A stretch of DNA of 64,000 nucleotides, taken from contig NZ_JACSNX010000001.1 in the NCBI RefSeq assembly GCF_016902445.1, positions 248,001-312,000 of the forward strand. The letters run 5' to 3'. Below are positions 15,484-23,316 of this stretch, in pieces (the stretch's first letter is position 1; every line of letters begins with the position of its first letter). The position numbers were made by a program, and so were the translations under genes. The DNA comes from Oscillibacter valericigenes (GTDB lineage Bacteria > Bacillota > Clostridia > Oscillospirales > Oscillospiraceae). The notes beneath the pieces were generated by a model, which saw nothing but the letters and a program-made list of their open reading frames with translations, was not told the origin of the DNA and searched no databases.

Positions 15484-16850
15484 ATCCAGTGCAGCGTTTT
15501 TTCCGTCGCTACATTTTCTCTACCATTGGCATTCTGGCGCTGTTCTTCGTGGTCAACATCGCGCTGGTTCTGAGCGTTATGGTCGCCGGATACATGAGCG
15601 GGACAGACAACGGATTATCTGTCCGGTCGGTCTCCAGCCATGTGACGGAGCAGGGCGGCGTCTGGACGGCAGACGACACGGCACTGGCCCTGCTGCGGGA
15701 GCATGACGCCTGGGCCATGCTCCTGGATGAGAGCGGTACTGTGGTCTGGGAGCAGGACCTGCCGGAGGAACTGCCCCGGTCCTACACCAGCGCTCAGGTG
15801 GCCTCCTTCAGCCGCTGGTATCTCCAGGACTATCCAGTGAAAGTGTGGAGCCGGGAGGACGGCGCCCTGATGGTGGTGGGATTCCAACCGGACACTCTGG
15901 TGAAGTACTACTTTTCCATGGAGACTCCCTCCCTGATGATGTTCCTGGTGGGGGCCATTGCGGTCTTTGTGTTCAACCTGCTGCTGATGGTCTTCCTGAT
16001 GCTTCGGAACACCCGCCGGGTGGAGAAGGCCATGTCCCCCATCCTGCGGGGCATCCAAGACCTGAGCCGGGGCAGCTACCAGCCCCTGGACGAGCGCGGG
16101 GAACTGGCGGAGATCAACGCGGGGCTAAACCGGGCCGGGGATTACCTGATGCAGAAGGACAACACCCGGGCGGAGTGGATCCGTGGGGTATCTCACGACA
16201 TCCGCACCCCACTCTCCATGGTGCTGGGATACGCCAGTGAATTGGAGGACGACGACGCGCTCCCAACCGAGGCCCGTCACCAGGCCGGGATGATCCGGCA
16301 GCAGGGGGAGCGTCTGAAATCTCTGGTAGAGGATCTGAACCTGACCACCAAGCTGGAGTACGCCCTCCAGCCCATCCGCCGGGAGACGGTGGATCTGGCG
16401 GAGATCGGGCGGCAGGCGGTGAGCGAGGTGCTCAACAGCGGCCTGCCAGAACAGTTTGAGATTGCATTTTCCGAGGAGCATCCTGGCAGTGCGGCCCGGA
16501 TGGAGGGCGATACCGCCCTTCTCCGGCGGATGCTGGACAATCTGATCCGCAACAGCATCGTCCACAATCCCCAGGGGTGCCATATCTCTGTTACGGTGGG
16601 CGCGGAGGATGGGCGATGCACCTGCACAGTGGCCGATGATGGCGTGGGGATGGATGATGTCCGGCTGGAGGCGCTGAACCAGGAAACGGATGTCTCCAGT
16701 ACCCAGAGCGGGGAACACGGCCTGGGCCTCAAGTTGGTGCGGCAGATTGTGAAGGCCCACGGTGGGACGGTGCAGTTCCAGCAGGCTGTACCGCATGGAC
16801 TGGAGGTTCTCGTCTTCTTCTCCGAAAACTCAAACGGGAGACACATTTAA
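15480..16850 (+). CDS. Sensor histidine kinase
   Basis: 456 aa starting at a GTG that overlaps the regulator stop. Two membrane segments (about 12-40 and 150-175) flank an extracellular domain of roughly 110 residues, followed by a HAMP-like region, the phospho-acceptor His in GVSHDIRTPLSM (about 239), and a HATPase domain with N box (LDNLIRNSIVHN), G1 (DDGVGM) and G2 (GEHGLGLKLV). The sizeable external domain differs from the short-loop BceS type and fits direct ligand sensing as in LanK/VanS-like kinases. Confidence 0.92.
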   Translation: MNPVQRFFRRYIFSTIGILALFFVVNIALVLSVMVAGYMSGTDNGLSVRSVSSHVTEQGGVWTADDTALALLREHDAWAMLLDESGTVVWEQDLPEELPRSYTSAQVASFSRWYLQDYPVKVWSREDGALMVVGFQPDTLVKYYFSMETPSLMMFLVGAIAVFVFNLLLMVFLMLRNTRRVEKAMSPILRGIQDLSRGSYQPLDERGELAEINAGLNRAGDYLMQKDNTRAEWIRGVSHDIRTPLSMVLGYASELEDDDALPTEARHQAGMIRQQGERLKSLVEDLNLTTKLEYALQPIRRETVDLAEIGRQAVSEVLNSGLPEQFEIAFSEEHPGSAARMEGDTALLRRMLDNLIRNSIVHNPQGCHISVTVGAEDGRCTCTVADDGVGMDDVRLEALNQETDVSSTQSGEHGLGLKLVRQIVKAHGGTVQFQQAVPHGLEVLVFFSENSNGRHI

Positions 16851-17181
16851 GATATCCTCCGCTCTGATGCGACGGGCAGGGCTTTTTATTGTTTACTGCC
16901 CCTTAAATTTTGAGTTGATGGCAAAGTCAAAATAGTTTTCCTGTTCCTCTTTATTAGTGTTCCATACAAGGAGCAGAGGCAGAAAATATCTCCCGTCCTT
17001 TGCCGATGAGCTGTCATCGGTAAAGGACGGGAGAATTTTTTGACCACATTTTCAGCCACAGAGCGGCGTGGAGTATATGGAGGCAGTACGTTCAAAGAGT
17101 GCCGGAAAGCAAGTGGAATGGAGCGAAAACAACGCAAAATGAACGGAGATTATGCAAAAAAATCTTTCCTCACCTCTTTGT
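16851..17181. other. Intergenic region after the kinase gene
   Basis: Apart from the terminator at 16990-17041 I see no gene here. I looked for a small precursor-peptide gene that would go with the immunity-type transporter and found none with a ribosome site and a convincing leader. Confidence 0.5.
16990..17041 (+). terminator. Intrinsic terminator downstream of the kinase gene
   Basis: CTCCCGTCCTTTGCCGATGA pairs with its near-complement TCATCGGTAAAGGACGGGAG around GCTG and is followed by AATTTTTTG. It lies about 140 nt after the kinase stop. Confidence 0.85.
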
Positions 17182-17841
17182 TTACAGCACGTACAGGTAC
17201 ACCGCCAGGTAGTGGAAGAAGGACCCCGCCAGGATCAGCAGGTGGAACAGCTCGTGGAAGGTCCACTCCGCTGAGATGTTGGGCTTTTTGACGGCGTAGA
17301 ACACCGCCCCCACGGAGTAGCAGATGCCGCCGATGGCCACCAGTGTCAGGCAGGGCTGGCCCAGGGCGGCAAAGTCCCTTGCCACGAACACCACGGACCA
17401 CCCCATGATGAGGTACACCGCCGTGGACAGCATCCGGGGGGCGTTGATCCACAGCATCTTGGCCAGCACCCCCGCCAGCGCCACGCCCCAGAGGATCAGG
17501 CAGAACCGGGTCCCCTTGGGCTGGGGCAGCAGCACCACGCAGAAGGGCGTGTAGCTGCCGGCGATCAGCACGTAGATCATGCTGTGGTCCATCTTCCGCA
17601 GCATCCGCTTCACCCCGCCGCTGGCGGCGGTGCCGGGATAGTAGTGGTAGACGGCGCTGGCGGCGTACAGCGCCGCCATGGACAGGCAGAAGCACATGGC
17701 CGCCGCCACCGCCGGCACGGCGGCGTCCGTCCACATCCCCCGCAGCACATACACCAGCGCCCCGCACAGGGCGGCCGCCGCGCCGAAGGCGTGGGTCTCA
17801 CAGCTGACCCGGTCCTGGGCCTTTGCAAACAGTTTGCGCAT
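17182..17841 (-). CDS. trhA: TrhA/hemolysin III (PAQR) family membrane protein
   Basis: 219 aa with seven hydrophobic segments. The PAQR/hemolysin III residues are visible: N-terminal ETHAFGA, SAVYHYYPG, then KMDHSMIYVLIAGSYTPFC, and the C-terminal EWTFHELFHLLILAGSFFHYLAVY, which together carry the conserved Asp and His metal ligands. Bacterial members (YqfA/TrhA) tune membrane fluidity and lipid homeostasis; the older hemolysin name is misleading. It stands alone. Confidence 0.92.
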   Translation of the reverse strand: MRKLFAKAQDRVSCETHAFGAAAALCGALVYVLRGMWTDAAVPAVAAAMCFCLSMAALYAASAVYHYYPGTAASGGVKRMLRKMDHSMIYVLIAGSYTPFCVVLLPQPKGTRFCLILWGVALAGVLAKMLWINAPRMLSTAVYLIMGWSVVFVARDFAALGQPCLTLVAIGGICYSVGAVFYAVKKPNISAEWTFHELFHLLILAGSFFHYLAVYLYVL

Positions 17842-17982
17842 GGAATGGTCTCTCCTTCTTGAAATCCGGCATGTCGCCGTCCATATCCTTTAATCTGGTT
17901 TTCAATACTATATTACACGCTATATGAATTCATTTCAAGTAGTATATGTAAATTTTCTGTGACCATTCCATTCCACGCAAAA

Positions 17983-18148
17983 ATTCCTGCGGCCGCAGCC
18001 GCAGGAATCCAAATGCAATCCGTCCTTTCCGGCGACATGCGCGTCGGAAAGGACACCTTGCATGGCGGAAGGGCCGACTTTTTCGCAAGAAATCGAGGTC
18101 CTTCCGCCATGTGATCTCCTCTCGTTTCAGCGGCCCAGCCGCTGAAAC
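17983..18148. repeat. Cluster of four consecutive hairpins
   Basis: Four separate inverted repeats: 17983-18008 (11-bp stem, CGCA loop), 18022-18054 (stem on GTCCTTTCCG...CGGAAAGGAC), 18061-18111 (CATGGCGGAAGG/CCTTCCGCCATG with a 27-nt interior) and 18124-18148 (11-bp stem on GTTTCAGCGGC). On the minus strand the first is followed by TTTTT and is the likely terminator of the AGCS gene; the others have no T-tract. Confidence 0.7.
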
Positions 18149-18152
18149 GAAC

Positions 18153-19559
18153 TCAGTTCCAGTAGTCGGTCTTTTCCTTCAGGCCGATGTCCGCAGCCCG
18201 GAAGACCGGGTTCTTCCCCTCTTTCCGCTGCCGGGTGTAATTCCGCAGGGCAGCCGCCGCCGGACGGGACAGGATGGCGATCACCGGGATGTTGATGAGC
18301 ACCATGATGCCCATCAGCACGTCGGACAGGTTCCACACCAGATCCAGCGTCAGCCCGGCGCCCAGGAAGATCAGCCCCATGGCCACCAGCCGGAACACCA
18401 CCATGAACCGCTTGGAGGGCACATGGCCCAGCAGGAAAGCCAGGGCGTTGTCCACGTAGTACAGGTTGCCGATCAGGGTGGTGAAGGCGAACAGCACCAT
18501 GGCCACGGTGATGAAGACGGGCCCCAGCGTGCCAAAGGAGGCGGACAGCGCCTGCTGCACATAGGGGGCGCCCTGCATCTCCGCCGTGGGCTCCACGCCG
18601 GAGCACAGCAGCATGAAGGCAGTGGCGGAGCAGATCACCAGCGTGTCCAGGAACACGGACAGCATCTGCACCAGGCCCTGCTTCACGGGATGGGAGACGT
18701 TGGCGGAGGCGGCGGCGTTGGGTGCGGAGCCCACGCCGGCCTCGTTGGAGAAGAGGCCCCGCTTCACGCCCTGCATCACGGCAGAGCCGGTGAAGCCGGC
18801 AAAGATGGCTTGGAAATCAAAGGCCCCGGCAAAGATCCGGCCGAACACCTGGGGGATCAGCCCCAGATTCATGATGATGACCACCAGGGCCACCAGCACG
18901 TACAATCCGCCCATGATGGGCACCAGCGTGGAGGCAAAGGCGATGATCCGCTTGCCGCCGCCCATGACGCAATACCCGGTCAGCAGGGCCACGACGCCGC
19001 CGATGATCCAGGGGGTGAGTTCCGGATTGTAGAAACCGTAGCCGGAGAAGGTGGACTGGAGGTTATAGGAGCAGAGCATGTTGAAGCCGCCGGCGTAAGT
19101 GGCGATGAGGCTCAGGGCGAACAGCACCGCCAGGGGCTTGCTGTGGAGGGCCGCCTCGATATAGTAGGCGGGGCCGCCGTAGCTCTCGCCGGTCTCCGGG
19201 TTCCGGCGCTTGTAGATCTGGGCCAGGGTGGACTCGGTAAACGCCGTGGCGCCGCCCAGCAGGGCGATGAGCCACATCCAGAACACGGCGCCGTAGCCGC
19301 CCACGCAGATGGCCACGGACACGCCGATGATGTTGCCCGTGCCCACCCGGGACGCTGTGGACACCATCAGCGCCTGGAAGGAGGACACGCTCCCCTCCTT
19401 CTCCGGCCGCTCCACCACCACACGGATGGACTCCTTCAGCAGCCGCAGCTGCGGAAAGCGGTTGCGGACCGTGAAAAACAGTCCTGCGGCCACCAGCAGG
19501 ATCACCAGCAGGTAGGTGTACATAAAGTTGCTCAGGGCGGCGATCATGTCTCCCAGCAT
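18153..19559 (-). CDS. Alanine/glycine:cation symporter (AGCS) family protein
   Basis: 468 aa, about 11 membrane spans. Typical AGCS residues include STASRVGTGNIIGVSVAI near the N-terminus, GGPAYYIE, and GLFSNEAGVGSAPNAAA in the middle, which form the amino-acid and Na+ sites. It imports small neutral amino acids (alanine, glycine, or serine) with Na+. It stands alone, with its own terminator downstream. Confidence 0.93.
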   Translation of the reverse strand: MLGDMIAALSNFMYTYLLVILLVAAGLFFTVRNRFPQLRLLKESIRVVVERPEKEGSVSSFQALMVSTASRVGTGNIIGVSVAICVGGYGAVFWMWLIALLGGATAFTESTLAQIYKRRNPETGESYGGPAYYIEAALHSKPLAVLFALSLIATYAGGFNMLCSYNLQSTFSGYGFYNPELTPWIIGGVVALLTGYCVMGGGKRIIAFASTLVPIMGGLYVLVALVVIIMNLGLIPQVFGRIFAGAFDFQAIFAGFTGSAVMQGVKRGLFSNEAGVGSAPNAAASANVSHPVKQGLVQMLSVFLDTLVICSATAFMLLCSGVEPTAEMQGAPYVQQALSASFGTLGPVFITVAMVLFAFTTLIGNLYYVDNALAFLLGHVPSKRFMVVFRLVAMGLIFLGAGLTLDLVWNLSDVLMGIMVLINIPVIAILSRPAAAALRNYTRQRKEGKNPVFRAADIGLKEKTDYWN

Positions 19560-19670
19560 GTGTGCATCTCTCTCCTTTGTTCATATTTGTATCGCATTTG
19601 ATCTCTTCTGTCAGCCTGATTAGAATATCAGAACCTTTGCAGCATTGTCAATGGCCAAATTCCGCTTCCA

Positions 19671-19715
19671 GCAGCAAAAAGGAAAACGGAGGGGCATTCT
19701 GTCCCTCCGCTTTCC
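19671..19715 (-). terminator. Intrinsic terminator of the lipoprotein gene
   Basis: On the minus strand GGAAAGCGGAGGG and CCCTCCGTTTTCC form a stem, followed by TTTTT. It begins directly after the stop at 19716. Confidence 0.85.
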
Positions 19716-20906
19716 TCACTCCGCCGCCGGATAGCCGCAGAGCGCCTCTGTCAGATACCCGGTCTCCGGGTCGAAATCAAAGGTCTGGACACCGCCGGCC
19801 TCCAGGCGGCAGGTCAGGCGCAGCGTCCCGTCCGCCTGCCAGGCGATATCGGTGATGGCCGGCGCCTCGTCATACCAGTCCCCCAGGTCGTACAGGCTGC
19901 CGGAGGAGCCCTCCCCCGGTCTCTGCCAGCCCACACCGAACTCCGTGGGCGTCTCCGTCAGGGAGGCGTCCCAGACGCCGTCAGCGGACCAGATCCGGTA
20001 CCGGACGGTGCTTCCCGCCGTCTGGTCCGCCATCAGCTCCTGGGCCCTGGGCACCAGGTCCCCGCCGGAGCCGGAGGGCAGCAGGAAGGCCTTGTCGCTG
20101 TCATACCGCTCCGTGCTGTCCCAGTCCGCGCCGTTGGAGAGGTACACGTCCGTCCCGTCGGTGACGACGTAGGAGAACCGCTTTTCCGTGATCTCCCCGC
20201 CGGTGCGCATCCGCCAGCGGAAGCTGTCGTTCTCATAGATCACGTCGATCAGCATGGGCCAGCTCTCGTAGTAGTTCTGGAGTGTCCGCAGCTGGCTGGG
20301 GATGCCCAGGGAGACCTTCTGCAGGAAGGTCTCCGCCGCGTCTGCGTTCTCCATCCCCGCCTCCGTGAACACCACGGCGCCGGAGGCGGCAGCCTCCGCC
20401 GTGTCCCAGTTCTCCGGCAGATCCTCCATGGGGCCGAAGCCGTAGGGGGTCTCCGCGGAGATGGCCGCACCATCGGTCAGGGTGAACTCCGCCGTCAGGG
20501 TCTGGTCCCCGATCTCTTTGACGACGCGGAACGTGCCGCCGCCGGAGAAGTCGTAGTCAAACATGGACAGAGAGCAGGGAAACGCCTGTTTTTCACCGGA
20601 TGGCAGGGTGTACAGCACGGCATCCCATCCGGTGTTCTCCGCCAGCGGCACCTGGGTCCAGGTGCCGTCCTCTTCCCGCACATCCAGCCAATAGGACGCC
20701 CCATACTCCAGAGGTTCCCCCTCCCCTTCATAGGACAGGACGCACCACACCGTCTCCACCGACGGGTCGTAGGCATCCCGCTCCGCAGTCAGGGTGGCGC
20801 GGGGCGGGTCATCTGTTTCATATACCGTTGTCACGGCAACATCGCCGGGATCGCCGCACCCCGCCAGCACCAGCAGCGCCAGCAGGCAGATCCAAATTCG
20901 CTTCAT
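19716..20906 (-). CDS. Lipoprotein with N-terminal Ig-like domain, unknown function
   Basis: 396 aa from the third available ATG (20906), which sits 8 nt after GGGGG; nearer ATGs are too close to the ribosome site. A lipobox LLVLAGC anchors it outside the cell. Residues about 25-140 resemble the bacterial Ig-like domains that begin with TLTAERDAYDPSVETVWCVLSYEG; the rest is beta-rich with Trp-rich segments (FRWRMRTGGEITEKRFSYVV, WDSTERYDS). Not recognised beyond that; a surface-binding role is possible. Confidence 0.7.
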   Translation of the reverse strand: MKRIWICLLALLVLAGCGDPGDVAVTTVYETDDPPRATLTAERDAYDPSVETVWCVLSYEGEGEPLEYGASYWLDVREEDGTWTQVPLAENTGWDAVLYTLPSGEKQAFPCSLSMFDYDFSGGGTFRVVKEIGDQTLTAEFTLTDGAAISAETPYGFGPMEDLPENWDTAEAAASGAVVFTEAGMENADAAETFLQKVSLGIPSQLRTLQNYYESWPMLIDVIYENDSFRWRMRTGGEITEKRFSYVVTDGTDVYLSNGADWDSTERYDSDKAFLLPSGSGGDLVPRAQELMADQTAGSTVRYRIWSADGVWDASLTETPTEFGVGWQRPGEGSSGSLYDLGDWYDEAPAITDIAWQADGTLRLTCRLEAGGVQTFDFDPETGYLTEALCGYPAAE

Positions 20907-21040
20907 CTCCATATCCCCCTTCATTCTGTACCGCACTTCGCCCGTCTCTCTTCCGGTATAGACGAAACTGCCGGAAATAAGTTCCGCCGCCTTCCAGCAA
21001 ACTACACAAAATCCATCTGAAAATTTTTGAGCTTCCCTGC

Positions 21041-21069
21041 TTGCATTTTAGCGGAACCTCCGGTAAAAT
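21041..21069 (+). promoter_or_regulatory. Promoter of ssnA
   Basis: -35 TTGCAT (21041-21046), 17-nt spacer, -10 TAAAAT (21064-21069). Transcription would start near 21076, about 150 nt before the ATG, placing the structured leader in the message. Nothing else was seen in 20907-21040. Confidence 0.6.
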
Positions 21070-21084
21070 ACAAGTACAAGGGAA

Positions 21085-21190
21085 GAATGATAGCTGCAAC
21101 GTAGTGCTGCGCGCACGGGCTGACACCTATCATTCCGGTCTTTTGATAGGTGTTTCAAGCCAAGGTCGGTTTGAAGCGCCTTTTCTTTTT
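21085..21190 (+). promoter_or_regulatory. Structured leader of ssnA with competing helices (candidate riboswitch)
   Basis: Three helices can form: P1 GAATGATAG/CTATCATTC (21085-21093 with 21127-21135, 9 bp) enclosing 33 nt; an alternative ACACCTATCA/TGATAGGTGT (21123-21132 with 21144-21153, 10 bp) that uses six of the same bases as P1; and TTCAAGCC/GGTTTGAA (21154-21161 with 21168-21175), followed after 5 nt by TTTTCTTTTT. A ligand that holds P1 would free 21144-21153. The enclosed domain does not look like a purine, preQ1, ZTP or PRPP aptamer to me. Confidence 0.5.
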
Positions 21191-21226
21191 ACCGAACCAT
21201 CAACAGGGACAAAAGGAGGTCTTTTT

Positions 21227-22570
21227 ATGATTTTACTGGCAAACGGCAAGGTCATCACACGGGACCCGGAAGGCGTGGGCTACCTGCCGGACGGCGGCGT
21301 GGTCACCGACGGCGGCAAGATCGTGGAGGTGGGCACCACCGCCGATCTGAAGGCCAAGTACCCCCAGGCGGAATTTGTAGACGCCCGGGGCGGCGTCATC
21401 ATGCCGGGACTCATCAATGCCCATACCCACATCTACTCCGCTCTGGCCCGGGGCCTCTCCATCGACGGATACAACCCCACCAGCTTCTACGAGGTGCTGG
21501 ACGGCCAGTGGTGGTACATCGACCGGAACCTGGACCTGGAGGCCACCAAGGCCAGCGCCCAGGCGCTGGTGATCGACTCCATCAAGCAGGGCGTCACCAC
21601 CATCTTCGACCACCACGCCAGCTTCTGCGAGATCCCCGGCTCCCTGATGAAGATCGCCGAGGTGACGAAGGAGTTCGGCATGCGGGCGTGCCTCTGCTAC
21701 GAGGTCAGCGACCGGGACGGGGAGGAGAAATCCCTCCAGTCCGTGCAGGAGAACAAGGACTTCATCGACTACTGCGAGCAGAATCCCAGCGACATGCTGA
21801 AGGCCATGTTCGGCGGACATGCCCTGTTCACCATCTCCGACAAGACCTTTGACCGGATGGTCGCCGCCAACAACGGCCGGGTGGGCTATCACATCCACGT
21901 GTCCGAGGGCATGAACGACGTGTACGACTCCCTGCAGAACTACGGCCGCCGGCCGGTCCAGCGGCTCCAGGACCACGGCATCCTGGGCTCCAAGACCATC
22001 CTGGGCCACTGCATCCATGTGAACACGGCGGAGATGGACATCATCAAGGCCACGGACACCATGTGCGTCAACAACCCCGAGTCCAACATGGGCAACGCCG
22101 TGGGCATCTCTCCCGTGCTGCAGCTCTACAAGAAGGGCATCCTCATCGGCCTGGGCACCGACGCCTATACCAACGACATGCTGGAGTCCATCAAGGTGGC
22201 CCTGTGCTCCCAGCGGCACAACGCCTGCATGCCCAACGTGGGCTGGTGCGAGGTGACGGACATGCTGTTCCGCAACAACGCCAAGATGGCGGAGCGCACC
22301 GGCTTCCCCACCCTGGGCGTGCTGAAGCCCGGCGCGGCGGCAGACGTGATCGTCATGGACTACAAGCCCTTCACCCCCTTCTCCGACGCCAACATCGACG
22401 GGCATATGCTCTTCGGCATGACGGGCCGGCAGTGCCAGACCACCATGATCAACGGCAGGATTTTGATGCGTGACCGCGTTCTCACGGAGATCGACGAGGA
22501 GGCCGTGAATGCCCACATTCTGGAGAGCAGCAAGCGGCTGTGGGGACGGCTGAACCACAAAGAGTATTGA
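21227..22570 (+). CDS. ssnA: SsnA-type amidohydrolase
   Basis: 447 aa from the ATG at 21227, which follows AAAGGAGG; longer starts lie inside the leader. It is a metal-dependent TIM-barrel hydrolase: HTH metal motif in GLINAHTHIYSALARG (His66 and His68), YHIHVSEG and GHCIHVN for further ligands, and the catalytic Asp in GLGTDAYTND. This sequence type is SsnA, which in Enterobacteria and Clostridia sits with YgfK and the selenium-dependent molybdenum hydroxylases and takes part in anaerobic purine breakdown. The substrate is probably a purine-ring product; the exact step is not shown here. ygfK follows on the same strand. Confidence 0.9.
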   Translation: MILLANGKVITRDPEGVGYLPDGGVVTDGGKIVEVGTTADLKAKYPQAEFVDARGGVIMPGLINAHTHIYSALARGLSIDGYNPTSFYEVLDGQWWYIDRNLDLEATKASAQALVIDSIKQGVTTIFDHHASFCEIPGSLMKIAEVTKEFGMRACLCYEVSDRDGEEKSLQSVQENKDFIDYCEQNPSDMLKAMFGGHALFTISDKTFDRMVAANNGRVGYHIHVSEGMNDVYDSLQNYGRRPVQRLQDHGILGSKTILGHCIHVNTAEMDIIKATDTMCVNNPESNMGNAVGISPVLQLYKKGILIGLGTDAYTNDMLESIKVALCSQRHNACMPNVGWCEVTDMLFRNNAKMAERTGFPTLGVLKPGAAADVIVMDYKPFTPFSDANIDGHMLFGMTGRQCQTTMINGRILMRDRVLTEIDEEAVNAHILESSKRLWGRLNHKEY

Positions 22571-23316
22571 TACGGTCAGCCCTGTGATGCCGTAGGGGCG
22601 GCAATCTGCCGCCCGCGGGGTGCGTCCCATTGGACGCGGGAATGACAGCCATGCTGATGGCTGGGCAGAAGCACCCCCCATTTCTCTTTTGGTCTTGCCA
22701 AAAGAGAAACGGGCCGTGCACGGTCCAAAGAGAAAAAACGCTTCGGCGGGTCGGTCTGCGCAAGCGCAGACCTCCTGCCGCCGGCGGGGGATAGTTGGCT
22801 GTCCCTCGCGGCGGTCAGGAACGGAAACGCGATGCCCTTGGGGAAACTTCCAGTCCGGGGAGGTCTGGGATACATTCTGCGCCGGTTTTCGCTGCTGCTG
22901 GCCCGGTGGTTGATGGACGCCTCCGCAACGGGCCGATGAGGGCATCGGCCCCTACGACCGCCCAGGGAGCGCGTAGCGAAGCGGAACGCGCGGAAAGAGA
23001 AGCTGGTCAAATGCGTCCTTGCACCCCGACGCGGTCGGCACCATCCGCCACGGGACGGCAGCTGCAAACTCGCAGAAGACCCAAGCGTGCCCGAAGGTAA
23101 ACCCAAATCGGAGCAGGCACCGATACGTCGACCCCCGTCGCGCGGAGGGCCACTGCACCGGAGCGCGTCAAAGCGCCTTTTTCTCTTCCACCGGGCGCGG
23201 CGCATTCTCTTTTTGGCGCAACCAAAAAGAGAATGGGGGGCGCACCCCCTGTGGGAGCAGCCCCCTGCGGGAGCAGCGTCTATCCACTTTAGGAGTTCTT
23301 TTGAGGAGGAAAAACA
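22571..23316. repeat. Composite non-coding repeat element between ssnA and ygfK
   Basis: 746 nt without a credible gene, though GC-rich frames stay open by chance. It is bounded by imperfect inverted arms of about 75 nt, 22671-22743 and 23170-23245: each has an inner hairpin (TTTCTCTTTTGG/CCAAAAGAGAAA and ATTCTCTTTTTGG/CCAAAAAGAGAAT) next to a GCACCCCCC-type edge. Other short palindromes lie outside and inside, such as GGGGCGGCA/TGCCGCCC at about 22594-22615 and GGGCCGATG/CATCGGCCC at about 22930-22952. It resembles dispersed palindromic elements of Oscillospirales genomes. No transposase is inside. Confidence 0.7.

Noticed and set aside
16851..17181. A lantibiotic precursor gene next to the immunity-type transporter
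   Set aside because: No short frame with a ribosome site and leader-like sequence was found here or in the 14636-14787 gap.
21085..21135. The ssnA leader as a known purine, preQ1, ZTP, PRPP or guanidine riboswitch
   Set aside because: Helix sizes and conserved words of those classes are absent; recorded as an unknown candidate instead.
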